A stretch of DNA of 64,000 bases from Pardosa pseudoannulata (lineage: Eukaryota; Arthropoda; Arachnida; Araneae; Lycosidae), in contig CM063500.1 in assembly GCA_032207245.1 (NCBI GenBank), positions 84,283,257 through 84,347,256 on the forward strand. Direction: 5' to 3'. Shown piece after piece: positions 27,251 to 37,420 of this stretch. The notes under the pieces are model-generated. The model was not told where the DNA came from. It ran no database searches and worked only from the letters and a program-made list of their open reading frames with translations. The stretch's first letter is position 1; each line of letters opens with the position of its first letter. A program made the position numbers and the translations under genes.

Positions 27251-27822
27251 GTGAACTGATGTCCTCGGGAGATCGTTGTAATAAACTACCAAGGAAGCAT
27301 TTGTGCACGCGTTGTCCTGGTGGAGGAAATTGGAATCACAAATTGTTTCCCATGCCCCTCAACCACTTAGCAGCTTTGTCCATACATCATATGGGTTTGA
27401 GGTATGAGTTTTGGTCTCGGGTAGTTTGCTCGTATGTGGTTTGTATGTGGGCATTACACTTTCAAAGATTGAAGTTCTGATTATCAGATTTAATTTATTG
27501 TTGCTTACTTTTTTAATAATTGATGGGGTACTACCGATCTGTAGACCATATATATATTTTGTTAAAGTAAATTATATTTAGACACTTTGTCCTTAAATGT
27601 AACTTCTTAAAAGCGACAATAAAAATAAAACATTCTAGGCATCGTTTTTGTTTTAAATTTCTCGAACTGTTAAGTGGTTAAATCAATGAATGTGAACGGG
27701 GAACCTTTCTTTGGGGGGACTCTTTTTTGGTTAGTACTCGAAGGAACCATTTTCTTGCCTATTTCGCGTCACCTGAAATTAGCCAGGATCTTCCTGGGCA
27801 GTCTCAGAAGGTCGCAACCCAC

Positions 27823-28374
27823 CTGGCTGAGAGGTCGGATCTTCTCGTGGATGCCGAGAGCTGCTGTCGAAGGCGAAGGGGGTGGAAACTCTGGAGTCGG
27901 CGGCTGCTGCTGGTGGGCCGGACTAAGCGGGATCTGTATCGTCTGCCGTTTGGTCCGAAGGTCCAGCGTCTTGGGCTTAGCTGGTGGCACGGGTTTGTCC
28001 GGTCGCGGGCCCCCCTCCCCAGTCAACCGCCTGCGATGGCTGATGGCCTTGGGACCCAGGAGGGGACCGCTCGTGTTCACCACCTTCCCGCTGGCCACCT
28101 CATCGTAGAGCGCACTGAAGGGGGATGCCTCCCTGCCGTTGGACAGGGACTGCTGATGTTGCTGCTGTTGTTGCTGGTGATGACTGGCGACGGACTCGGA
28201 GTTGTTGGCGAATCCACTCGGGGGCGTCCTCGGCATGGCGATGTCGGAAGGGTCGTACATCATCGGGTTCTGGGAGCCCGATTCGTAGGTGACGCTTGAC
28301 TGCCGGATGTGGTGCTGTGTCTTACCGCTGGGAGATAGTGATGTGATGGATTTCCGCGGAGGTTTCGCAGGAGG
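27823..28374 (-). CDS. ANKS1A: ANKS1 homologue, linker exon (10th seen)
   Basis: A 552-nt exon (184 codons) with an acceptor ending CAACAG before 28374 and a donor CCAG|GTGGGT after 27823, phase 0 at both ends. It begins PPAKPPRKSITSLSPSGK, where PAKPPR fits the class II SH3 ligand pattern PxxPxR. It then has VTYESGSQNPMMYDPSDIA, a Gln/His tract of about 13 residues, and PVPPAKPK, and ends HEKIRPLSQ. The composition (Ser, Pro, Gln, few hydrophobics) suggests a disordered linker. In vertebrate ANKS1 proteins a long linker joins the ankyrin block to two SAM domains and a PTB domain; those exons are not seen here. The frame stays open past the donor to 27769, so an intron-retained C-terminus is formally possible. 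The plus-strand frame over this exon (27727-28299) is a shadow. Confidence 0.88.
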
Positions 28375-28984
28375 CTGTTGAGGTAAAAAACAAAAAAGAC
28401 TTTAAACGACTTCCAGAGGTATATTTTAAAGACTAAGACTGATAATCAAACTTGAATTTAATTCATAACCAGAGTAATCCTGAGATAATTTACAAATAAA
28501 CGATTTTTTTTCTGCTGAACATACCAACACCAAAATATTCACTACCAGATCGACGTTTCCACGATACTTTTCCGCAATTGCAGATTGTAAGCCAATAAAC
28601 CTCTATAACTTTATTTGTTTAATTAAATAAATTCCTTCTATTTAAACTGAATACATCTCAATGAAATTGAGAAATGTATCTTGATGAAATAAACGTATTA
28701 AAAGTTTGGGATGATCTCAACTAAATTATCTTCATTTTCTTCTTGAAGATACCATAATCTTTCAATGTGCAAAATAAAACTATGAATTCTCTACACAAAT
28801 TAAAGACATTTTTTTCTGTATTATTAATAATGTAAACGTATTGTATATATTAATGGTATATATTAATATATTATATATATTAATTAATATATAATAATAT
28901 ATTATTAATAAATATACTAGTAAAACCTATTATGCTAGTTCTAATCCTTGCAAAAGACCAAATTAAAAATTACCATGGCTAAAC

Positions 28985-29158
28985 GATTTGATTTGGAGAG
29001 CTACGGTCTACTTTTTGCAACACGAGAGATAATGAGACCGGAATCTACTGCTTAAAGCCGAATCTGAACGGCTACGAACATCCATGCCATAGTGGGATTC
29101 TAACCCACGAACGCCGGTTCCGAAGGCCAGCACCCTAACCAATCGGCCATCGTTTGGC
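28985..29158 (-). mobile_element. tRNA-derived SINE, family A
   Basis: GAGAGCTACGGTCTACTTTT, AATGAGACCGG, CGAACGGCTACGAACATCCA and the tRNA-like right end ACCCTAACCAATCGGCCATC match the other copies. It lies in an ANKS1 intron on the transcribed strand. Confidence 0.85.
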
Positions 29159-29694
29159 ATGGCTAAACGAATGAGTACTCTTATCCCAACATTCTTATAA
29201 CTTCAGATTAGAATTATAATTTTACACCTTTCGGCTTTTCCGAATGGAATACAACCCTATGTATTGGCAATAGGCAATAACTACCCAAATACTATTACCT
29301 CTCTTATCTTATTTTTTAATTTAAAAAAAATTTAGACTCATCTTGCATAAAACCTACAAACAGGTAATCCTTTCAGCATAATGAGTAGGCATAAGGATAA
29401 ATTATCATATTCCACATTTTAGAAAACGCAAAAGAAGGGAAAATATATACAATCTTGGTCCCTCTTGGAATAAGCCAAGTGATGACCAAACAGAAATCGT
29501 CGATTCGAATTGTACTGCTTTCATGAATGTTTGTAAGTAGTAATTGAAATGTAATGATGTAATTAAAAGAACATTCATAAATAACTTCACGTGTAAAAAA
29601 AATTTATCACATCAAGAAAAAATATATTCCTATGAAAAGTAAGTAAAATACCACCTCTTAGACATTGAAATAAAACAAAATCATTAAGACTAAC

Positions 29695-29747
29695 CAGAGG
29701 TTTCCAGCCAGGTGGTACAGATATTCTGGACTGTGGACCTTGTGAAT
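29695..29747 (-). CDS. ANKS1A: ANKS1 homologue, 53-nt exon (9th seen)
   Basis: A small exon preceded by TTTCTCTTTCCAG and followed by CTG|GTTAGT. With one base carried over from the upstream exon it reads DSQGPQSRISVPPGWKPL and ends in phase 0, which joins cleanly to PPAKPPR of the next exon. It is too short to find by open-frame length; the splice signals and phase fit on both sides are the evidence. It lies in the proline-rich linker and carries no known domain. Confidence 0.78.
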
Positions 29748-30286
29748 CTGGAAAGAGAAATCAAAGAATATATATACACATAGAAAGTTATAAAAAGAAT
29801 AATTTTACAAAGGCAAATAATTTAAAGAATTACTCAGCTATTTCACATAAAAATTTAATGTAATAATAATTTAAAATAATTATTCATATAGTTTTTATTT
29901 CTATGATTTAAATAATGTTAATAAACTGCATTAAATATGTGTTCATTTTTATCGCAACGTCTATAAGCGAGCTGTACTTTGCATTTACAGTGTACACAAA
30001 TATCGTTAGATATTTGATATTGATATTTGATTTAGATATTTTCAGTCTATCGTTATCTTTAGTTTTATATCGGTGGCCAAGCCCAGCACTCCGGATTCTA
30101 CCTTTACGTTAATTACCAGACCCCTTCAGTTCTCAACGGTCAATATTTGCTATTTGATTCCTCTTTTATCAGAACTCTTCTTACGTTATACCATACTCAA
30201 AACGCCAGTATACGCAGAATGCGTGTAATTTGCAATTTTGATATTGCTATAACAGAAAGGCGGTTTGAGAATTGACCGAGGTTTAC

Positions 30287-30349
30287 CTGGCTGAGAAAAG
30301 ATGTTAAGCCCATGCGAGCTTTCCGTGAAGGACGTGAATTTTGAAACTG
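30287..30349 (-). other. Potential 63-nt cassette exon 2 in the array
   Basis: On the minus strand it is bounded by TTCTGTAACAG upstream and CCAG|GTAAAC downstream. It is 63 nt long and phase 1 at both ends, like the main exon's donor. In that phase it is open and reads AVSKFTSFTESSHGLNIFSQ followed by P. Use by the spliceosome is inference; the pyrimidine tract is weak. Confidence 0.3.
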
Positions 30350-30492
30350 CTGTTACAGAAATGCGCTTTGAGAATTGGCCGAGGTTTTCCTGGCAGAGAA
30401 AAGACGTTAAACCCATTCGAGCTTTCCGTGGAGGACATCAATTTTGATATTGTTGTTACAGAAATGCGGTTTGAGAATTGACCGAGGTTTAC

Positions 30493-30555
30493 CTGGCTGA
30501 GAAAAGATGTTAAGCCCATGCGAGCTTTCCGTGGAGGACGTCAATTTTGATATTG
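30493..30555 (-). other. Potential 63-nt cassette exon 1 in the array
   Basis: Bounded by TTCTGTAACAG and CCAG|GTAAAC on the minus strand, 63 nt, phase 1 at both ends. Spliced after the main exon (ends at 30802) it would add 21 residues starting AISKLTSSTESSHG and ending NIFSQP, a near repeat of the main exon's own end. Whether it is used is unknown. Confidence 0.3.
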
Positions 30556-30801
30556 CTGTTACAGAAATGCGGTTTGAAAATTAGCCGAAATTTTCCTGGC
30601 GGAGAAAAGATGTTAAACACATGCGAGCTTTCCGTGGGGGAAAACAATTTTGATATTGCTCTTACAGAAATGCGGTTTGAGAAATGACCGAGGCTTGCCT
30701 GGCTTAGAAAAGATGTTAAGTCCATGTGAGCTTTCCTTGGAGGACCTTAATTTTGAAATTGCTATTACAGAAATTCTGTTTGAGAATTGACCGAGGTTTA
30801 C

Positions 30802-31007
30802 CTGGCGGAGAAAAGATGTTAAGCCCATGCGAGCTTTCCGTGGAGGACGTCATGACGTCCCTGGACTCGTACACGGAAGTTGAGTACACAGATGATGCGT
30901 CCACGTCCTTTGGAAGGGGCGGGGTCTCGTATACCGAAGGGCTCCGACTGTTCATCGAGAGGTGCTCGGAACTGGAACCCTGCGACTTACGGAGAGTGTC
31001 ACTGGCC
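30802..31007 (-). CDS. ANKS1A: ANKS1 homologue, linker exon (8th seen)
   Basis: A 206-nt exon after TTTGTTCACAG and before CCAG|GTAAAC. It enters in phase 2 (AC from the previous exon plus G) and leaves in phase 1. It reads TASDTLRKSQGSSSEHL, then SRSPSVYETPPLPKDV, STSVYESRDV and ends ESSHGLNIFSPP. The two SVYE tyrosines sit in acidic/proline contexts like tyrosine kinase or SH2-ligand sites; ANKS1A is known to be tyrosine-phosphorylated in vertebrates, but use here is inference. The last about 55 nt and the donor are the template of the adjacent 103-bp array, which provides further donors downstream. Confidence 0.87.
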
Positions 31008-31646
31008 CTGTGAACAAAGAGGCAATAAGTTAGAAACTGATGTAATTGATATATATCCTAAAGGTTTTCAAATTTTAAAAACCAGCAAGAAACAAATTTC
31101 CATGTTTTTAGGAGATAGACGAGGATAAATATTTCAACACCTGCTTAATATTTTGAATCCTACAGATGCTATAATTATTGACATAAGTCATATATTTATA
31201 GATATCGTAGAGTGTAAATACATTTTCCGAGTTTCCCAAAGAAATCCTTTTTTCCAGATTTACTACGTGTAGCAACAATCTTCGGCTTCTCAATCGAAAT
31301 TCAAATTAAACCTTAACTATTTGTTTAAACTCTTTTAATTCCGGAAACTGATCTTTGAAAAAAATGTAGTAGAGTTGAAATTATTTCTTTTGATTAAGTG
31401 CTCTAATTGCCATTTATAACTATTCAATGAAAACCCCAATGAACAAAACAGTCTGTCAGTAAAACTCATGCTTATTTAAAACAATATTATATAAAATTGA
31501 TTTAATATTTATTGTGAAGACTTCATTATTCTCAAGAATGGATCACAGTCAAAAATAGAATTGGAAATTTCTTTTATTTTTCATTAACTACGGCTATTTA
31601 CAAGGGAATTTTAATTCCCAAATCATGTAGGACTGTAAATGATGGT
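31008..31646. other. ANKS1 intron, nothing else recognised
   Basis: AT-rich intron between the exons at 32983-32779 and 31007-30802, without further coding sequence. Confidence 0.5.
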
Positions 31647-32214
31647 TGCCAGTAAAACTTCCTCACGACAATCACAGTCGAAAGAAAAAACAAGAGATTT
31701 ATTAATCTCTTACAAGTGGGGAGGCTTTTCAGGGTGCAATCAAACTCAATTTATCCCCCGTTCGGTATCCGAGACTCTGCCGCTCCCTACATGAGCGGAC
31801 TTTAAGAATCTCCCGAACTAGCAAGCTGACTCTGGTAAAAAAGGCGAAAGCCTCCACGAGGTCAACACACCTACGTAAAAAATGACGAAAAGCCCTGAGC
31901 CGCAAAATTATAGGCTTTTTATACCTGGGGGTCAGTTACGGTCCCGCCAACTGTTTTGGGGGTCAGATAAGATCCCAGTTACTTGAGAACTACAGCTAAA
32001 GTTACAGTTAGAATTTTTAGCTGAATTCTCATTCGTTGACTCTTTTTTTCCGGAATTCCGGAGAATTCATTACGAGATACATCAGGGGCGTATTTGTCTA
32101 TTCAATCCGATTGTCAAGATCCTAGCCTCTGCAACGCCACGCTATTGTTCTGGTAAACAGGTGGGCTCCTATCAGCTGTTTTGGCCCGTGCTCGGATAAA
32201 GGGGAGTCTTCACA
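31647..32214 (-). mobile_element. Probable solo LTR in an ANKS1 intron
   Basis: A GC-richer block of about 570 bp. On the minus strand it starts TGTGAAGACTCCCC and ends near CTGGCA. It contains TATAAAAAG (about 31915-31923 on the plus strand) and an AATAAA (31698-31703). No internal retroelement coding flanks it. No target-site duplication was found, so the borders are tentative. Confidence 0.45.
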
Positions 32215-32778
32215 TTATGAATTGTTGAAGGCCAGAATGAGTTTAATAGGCATTGAAAATGGTCAATTAATCTTTTAACTTTAATAATCTTTGAAAAAAA
32301 AATGGATTTAGAATGTGATAACAGTAATGTTAAATTATGCATTCTACAATGTGTGATATCATAATCTATGACTCCAATCGTTACTATAGCTTACAATACT
32401 TCAAAAAGGTAAAATATTTAAGGATTTGAAAAGCAATATAGCGAATTCTAAGTCATGCTATACTTCAAATTCACTAGGCAATAAATGAATGTCACACTTA
32501 CTTGGCTGCTGCTCAAGTGATAAGAATGTCCTACTTAAAGTTCTATCATAAATCTCCTTTATGTAATATTGGTTTAGGTAAACGTGAGTTTTACAGATAA
32601 ATTATTCGCATTAGATAGCTAAAGGTGTTTTCTCAAACGAAAACAAGAAAGTATAATTACTTATGACAAGTTTATAAGAGACATCTTTATGTGGAAAGTA
32701 TAGATAGATATCAACTGCTTCATGTCTTTTTCTTCCAGCATTTCAGTGTGGAATATAAGCTAAAGGCAAATGACTTAC

Positions 32779-32983
32779 GTGGACGACCTCTTGCTGCTGC
32801 TGTTGTAGGAGCAGATAGTGTCTGTAGCCTCTGACATAGGCGAGCTGCTCCTGACCACGGGCATCAGCGTCCTCTCCGGGGTAGGAACGAAAGTCGAGAC
32901 CGAACTGAAGCTGGACGGTGGTGAGGTTGAGTAAGGGGACTTGCTGCTCAGCTCCTCCACCTTCCCTACCGCCGTCGTGTGTT
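32779..32983 (-). CDS. ANKS1A: ANKS1 homologue, Ser-rich linker exon (7th seen)
   Basis: A 205-nt exon with acceptor CTCTTTCCAG and donor CCAC|GTAAGT. It enters in phase 1 (G plus AA gives Glu) and leaves in phase 2. It reads EHTTAVGKVEELSSKSPYST, then SFSSVSTFVPTPERTLMPVV and ends SEATDTICSYNSSSKRSS. This is the start of the linker just after the last ankyrin helix. It is rich in Ser, Thr and Pro with no known domain and probably disordered. SPYSTSP and VPTPER are possible phosphosites by composition only. Confidence 0.87.
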
Positions 32984-33612
32984 CTGGAAAGAGGTCAAAG
33001 AAATTAGCCACAGTCGGCAGCAATACATCTGTCATAATACCGTGTAAATACAAATATTACTTCAGTGATATCTGGTTTATTACTAATACCATTTCGAATA
33101 TAAGCCTGTCACACGTTTACGCACTCAGTATCCAATTTCTCATAAACTGCATGTCTAGTGTACACATTAGAACAGTAGAACTAAGTTCGAGACCACTTAT
33201 AAATTTTCTCCAGTTATTATAACCGGGATACTTATAACCGTAGCAAAATTGGTTCGTATGGTAACATTGGAAATCCCTGGACCAAACCAAAGTGACGTTC
33301 ACAACTGGAAATTCTGCAAAAGGATGTCTAAGTCAAGATGCGTTGTATAACCTATTATTGATATTTGAATATTGGTTTTATAATTGTGTGCGTAAAAATA
33401 GTATTGTTTTTTAAAAATGTTCGATGCAAAGTTTGTCATGTAGATTTTCTCTTTTGTTCACCAGTTATAATAATCATATAACCTTTGCATTTTTAGGCAT
33501 AGCCGGCTTGTCTGAAGTTTCGCTCGTTGTTGAGCAAACTTTGCTGCAATCTCTTTGCCTTAGGCAACTATATATCCTGAGGGAATGCCGATATTGTGAG
33601 ACTTAATTAGTA

Positions 33613-33655
33613 CAGTCACACCTTCTTATAATGAACCTCGCATACAATGAACAAA
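33613..33655 (+). mobile_element. Possible pogo/Tigger-type terminal sequence
   Basis: TA followed by CAGTCACACCTTCTTATAAT and GAACCTCGCATACAATGAAC resembles the ends of pogo/Tigger elements (CAGT, then ...ATAA-GAAC). No matching inverted end was found, so this is a fragment at best. Confidence 0.35.
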
Positions 33656-34109
33656 AATTTCGGTCCTGCTGTATTTTTATAGTTTTTCATGCTAATTTAT
33701 AACTTTTAAGCGAACGTCTAAAATCTTGTAAATGAGAAATAAAGACTTTTTCAACAGTGCACTAAATATTCATTTTCAAACTTTTTCTTTGAAACTTTTC
33801 TGCAGTTGTCAAAATAGTATATAGCCTCTTACTTTATAACAAAACACATGAAATTAAGATATTTTTGTTCAAGCAAACTGTGAAACGAATGGTGCCGTAA
33901 TCTATTGCTGTATTGGACAAAGAATTTTGCATAATTTTCTTCAAATCAAAGCCGGAATTTTCTTTATTCAATAGTCGGAACTAACAGATAAACTGCTACT
34001 TCCGGCTGTCGGAAGTAACATAAAAGTTGATTGAAAACTACAATTTTGCTATCATGTACTTATTGTAAATCTAATTTCTTTAAGGCAAAACTTACTCATG
34101 TTATCATGC

Positions 34110-34738
34110 TTAACACTATATTTACGGATGTTGATCCTATACCTATTTTTACTGAAGTGAGTCAATTTGACTCAGACAAGAAAATTGAAGTTTTTTTGGA
34201 AAGAAAATAGTTCCAAATTAAATAAAATGTTTAATATAAAGAAATTCACGGAAAACATTTTTTACATATAAAATCTGTTTTTGAAACACATTTTCCGCAA
34301 ACATTTCTGTTACATTTAGCACAATGGTTTCTACATCTGTTTCTTTTGCATGATTGTCGAACTTGACAATTCTTCCGTGGGTCAATAACATGAATTTCTA
34401 TCATTGGAATGGAAGTATTCTCGACTTCTTCTCTATATTTACTTTATACTATATATACTTTATACTTTATATTAACTTTATAATATATTTTATTACTATA
34501 TTTATTTATTTTCATATACATTCTATGAGTCAAATTGGCTCACAACCGTGAAAATAGGTATACCACATTTCATAATGCGAAATGAAGAGGTCTGCGTGGA
34601 AGAGGAAGAGTTTACATATATTTTATTGCTTAAATAAAAACCAACGTATGTTTTTGAAAAGTGATATTAAAGTTTTATATATATAGTGATAAAACTTTTA
34701 ATGAGTCAAATTGGCTCGGTCCGTAAATCTAGTGTTAA
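34110..34738 (-). mobile_element. Deleted piggyBac-type element
   Basis: Bounded by TTAA at 34110-34113 and 34735-34738, with inverted ends CACTATATTTACGGA and (reversed) CACTAGATTTACGGACCGAG. A second block, TGAGTCAAATTGGCTC, is repeated near both ends. It encodes only the transposase C-terminus (34246-34440), so most of the coding region is deleted. It is inserted in the ANKS1 intron between the exons at 35121-35020 and 32983-32779. Confidence 0.8.
34246..34440 (-). pseudogene. piggyBac transposase C-terminal Cys-rich domain
   Basis: An open segment of 64 codons ending in TGA. It starts KYREEVENTSIPMIEI, then PRKNCQVRQSCKRNRCRNHC, AKCNRNVCGKCVSKTDFICK and KCFP. The series of C-x(2)-C, H-x-C, C-x(2)-C and C-x(2)-C pairs matches the RING-like cysteine-rich domain that ends piggyBac transposases and binds their terminal repeats. 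The DDD catalytic region is absent. TTAA-flanked inverted ends around it support the assignment. Confidence 0.75.
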
Positions 34739-35019
34739 AACAAACTATACACAAATATAATTCCACAAATGGTATTTTCGAACTGAGGGAGATCGAAAAC
34801 TTAAGCATCAATTAAAATCTCAAATTCGAATTTTTGGAAGACTACAATATTTTCCTTGTACTACGTATACGCGAAAATAAAAAATTGTAATCTAGAATTG
34901 ATCTACGTTAGTAAAATATTTCATTTGATGAAAAAAATTTAGAAATTTGTGATAACGAGGATACATAAAAAATAATGGAATAATTTAAATACTCGTCAAA
35001 GATGGAAAAGAGAACTCAC

Positions 35020-35121
35020 CTCTAATTATCCTAGAAATTTGTTTTGAAATGGCAGTGTTGAGATCTTCTAAAAGATCGAATACCGTCCTCTTTAGGCCAT
35101 TTTCTAAATTAACATCTATTC
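35020..35121 (-). CDS. ANKS1A: ANKS1 homologue, end of ankyrin block (6th seen)
   Basis: A 102-nt exon with acceptor CTCTTTTCAG and donor AGAG|GTGAGT, phase 1 on both sides. It reads GIDVNLENGLKRTVFDLLED and then LNTAISKQISRIIR. It is collinear with the vertebrate ANKS1 segment that follows the last full repeat (GIDVN, then a T-D helix and a basic/Ile helix). It acts as the capping part of the ankyrin stack. AT-rich codons are used here, unlike the GC-rich exon at 38363-38142. Confidence 0.85.
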
Positions 35122-35562
35122 CTGAAAAGAGAAAAAGATAGAAATACATATTAATCGCTATGTCATTTTAGAAAAATTGGGTAAAGAAGTCGTGTAAAAG
35201 ATTTTTCACCATTACCTAAGCACTTTTTTTTATTGTTCTTTTATAAAAAGACATTGTCAATGTCATTTTATAAACGAAAGCTATCCTGATTTTATGAAAC
35301 ATTATTGCTATTATCACGCCTGCAAGGTAACTTAAAAAAATTTATTTTAAACCAAGGAAAGAAAAGTAGTATACAATCTTCCCTCTTAAAACGATGATTC
35401 ATTACATATTAAAGCTATTTTCAGCTTTTAACAGTCTATTATTTTAATTAAAAAACGTCTTCCGAGACATAAAGATAGTAATTTAAGGTTAATAGAAAAG
35501 AATAGCCAATAAGAGCTACATCTAAAGTACTTTCTTTTTTGAAAATGAGTTTCTATTTCGAT

Positions 35563-35740
35563 GATTGGTTTGGTTTGGTTTGGAGTGCTACGGTCTATTT
35601 TTTGCAACACGAGGGCTAATGATATCGGGACCTACAGCTTAAAACCGATTCCGAACGGCTATGAACATTCATGCCACTGTGGGATTCGAACTCACGAACT
35701 CCGGTACCGAAGACCATCACCCTAACCAACCGGCCATCGA
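35563..35740 (-). mobile_element. tRNA-derived SINE, family A, best-preserved copy
   Basis: On the minus strand the head reads GATGGCCGGTTGGTTAGGGT (box A-like) and GAGTTCGTGAGTTCGAATCC (box B-like), with spacing like a tRNA. The body matches the other copies, and a (GGTTT)n-like tract ends it at the left. It is intronic, on the ANKS1 sense strand. Confidence 0.88.
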
Positions 35741-36189
35741 AGATAAATAACATACGTTATTTTTAACTACAAAAATTACGAAAAAAACAGTACATATTGG
35801 CAATGTTTACCTTTTAGACCTCAAAATGACGCTTCCTACCTATTAAAATGCCACTTTTGCTGTATTAAATTACACATAACTTCTGCTCTAATAATCGTAG
35901 AAAAGTAAACAAGGCAGATTTAGAAGCATTAAATTACGTTCTTTGGTGGAAGTAGGAAAACGTTTCTGAAATCTTCGCTAAAAATGGTCAGTAATGTAAG
36001 CAGCCCAATTAATCAGTCATCTAAAATTTTATTCTACTCCCCATTTCTAATTATTACATGTAGTAAAAAATTTTATCAATTACCCATTCTAAGAACGTTA
36101 ACAACATTTTACATTTCTCTGCTACAAAAATTGGTCAGTATTTTAAATTCATTGTTGGCAAAAGTTTAAATATATTTTCTTAGGTTGAA

Positions 36190-36620
36190 ATCATGTTATA
36201 ATGTCTCATTTAAGGCAAAAAGGCAAAGAGAGGGGGTTCCTTGCTTATAAATGGGGGGAGGTAACCACAGTAAAGTGATATGCACTGTATTTTCCAGTAA
36301 AATAAACTCTAACTTGCACTTCCCCTTTTGCCGTAAAAAGCTCGTTGTAGTTTGATTTCGACCTCGAATAACTCTGATTAATTTTTCACCCGACCCTTTA
36401 AAGGAGGAGAGAGAAACTTTAAACTCTAACAAACTTTTAATTTAAATATCTTGGTCAAATTTTACTGAAGGGAAAAAAACTTTGTGTTACGATTCTTAGG
36501 ACGAGTTTCAATTTTTATTAAATGTAATAATAAGGAACAGCAAAACGTATAAATATTTAGTTATCATAAATTTCATAAAATTGAATTTTTAAATTTAAAG
36601 TACTATAAAATGCATGTTTA
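36190..36620. mobile_element. Dispersed repeat related to 23690-24640
   Basis: GTGTTACGATTCTTAGGACG and AGTTTCAATTTTTATTAAAT, together with the GGGGG/CCGTAAAA block, match the arms of the fold-back-like repeat at 23690-24640. Ends are not defined. Confidence 0.45.
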
Positions 36621-36784
36621 TTCTATTGGAGATATTTCTGTAATTAGGAGAATATGTCTACGGTCAACTGTTGCTGAAATAAAGGTAGGCCAAACAATGT
36701 CTTTACTATACACTTTGTATATATAAATAAAAAAGTTTAAACTGAGATTTAAACGGAAAATTTTAAAAATGCCCCAATAATTAC

Positions 36785-36860
36785 CATAGTCCAATAATAA
36801 TTTTACAACTTCAACTTTGCCGTAGAGAGCTGCCTCGTGGAGTGAACTACCGCTTTCAAC
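36785..36860 (-). CDS. ANKS1A: ANKS1 homologue, ankyrin repeat 6 (5th seen)
   Basis: A 76-nt exon between CCTTCCTTTCAG and TATG|GTAATT, phase 0 in and phase 1 out. It reads VESGSSLHEAALYGKVEVVK and then LLLDYG. SxLHEAALYGK is the family's form of the TPLHxAAxxGH ankyrin signature and is the most ANKS1/CASKIN-like piece of the block. With NYV of the preceding exon it makes repeat 6. Confidence 0.92.
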
Positions 36861-37237
36861 CTGAAAGGAAGGAAAAAATTGAAGATTAATATCCATAAAA
36901 TAAAGTGCAAGACCTCTAGTTTAAATATGCTTAGGATTTCTGACAGTAAATACGCTGCGCCCCACTCTGTGGAACTTTGACTCGGGATGCTCAAAAATAC
37001 CCACCTAAACCTCGCATTAGTTCCAGGGGTAAAAAAGAGACCTTAAATTAAGTTGAATTATTATAATAATACAAAGAGGAGGAGGTGCTGAAGGTAGCAT
37101 AACAAAAAGTCGAGCAGTGGTCCTCAGGAATGTGGTCACTTTGTCTGGCCTGCAGAAGTTAGCTGCAGGGGTCTTGATTAACATAAAGGAGATGGTCTAA
37201 TGATTAACATAAACGGCTAAACTCTAGAGCTGATTTT

Positions 37238-37420
37238 ACAATTGTTTGGTTTGGAAAAAGCAAACAACCCCCCAACACGACAGCTAATGAGACCGAAACC
37301 TATTGGTTAAATCCGATTACGAGAGGTTATGAATACCCATTCCAGTAATGGAATTTGAATCCATGAATTCCGATGTCAAAGAACAGTGCTTTACCTATTC
37401 CTCATTACTCGGCATTGGAA
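37238..37420 (-). mobile_element. tRNA-derived SINE, family A, degenerate copy
   Basis: Recognisable by AACACGACAGCTAATGAGAC, GGTTATGAATACCCAT and GGAATTTGAATCCATGAATT, but with many substitutions in both promoter boxes. An old insertion. Confidence 0.65.

Larger units (their letters stand above)
30200..30855 (-). repeat. 103-bp tandem array of an exon end plus splice donor
   Basis: Six exactly 103-bp-spaced units. The donor-site positions on the plus strand start at 30281, 30384, 30487, 30590, 30693 and 30796. On the minus strand each unit holds a copy of the ANKS1 exon end (ACGGAAAGCTCGCATGGGCT ... CCAG), the donor position, intron-like sequence and an acceptor-like TTTCTGTAACAG. The donor reads GTAAAC at 30281, 30487 and 30796, GCAAGC at 30693, and GAAAAT or GAAAAC at 30590 and 30384. 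The 71-codon open frames across the array come from the repeat and are not separate genes. Confidence 0.93.

Noticed and set aside
27196..27480. 94-codon plus-strand open frame
   Set aside because: Starts inside a two-copy direct repeat and has no recognised domain or splice context; could not be supported as a gene.
27727..28299. 190-codon plus-strand open frame
   Set aside because: It lies antisense to the ANKS1 exon 28374-27823, which has splice sites and phase support; the plus frame has no domain and is a shadow. The 27674-28108 frame is rejected likewise.
30186..30828. Series of 71-codon minus-strand open frames
   Set aside because: They are products of the 103-bp repeat, which shifts frame each unit. 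Only the spliced readings are considered plausible.
35680..35740. Functional tRNA gene on the minus strand
   Set aside because: The pol III boxes are present, but the sequence continues into a repeated SINE body and the acceptor stem cannot be formed. The same applies at 55648 and 62600.
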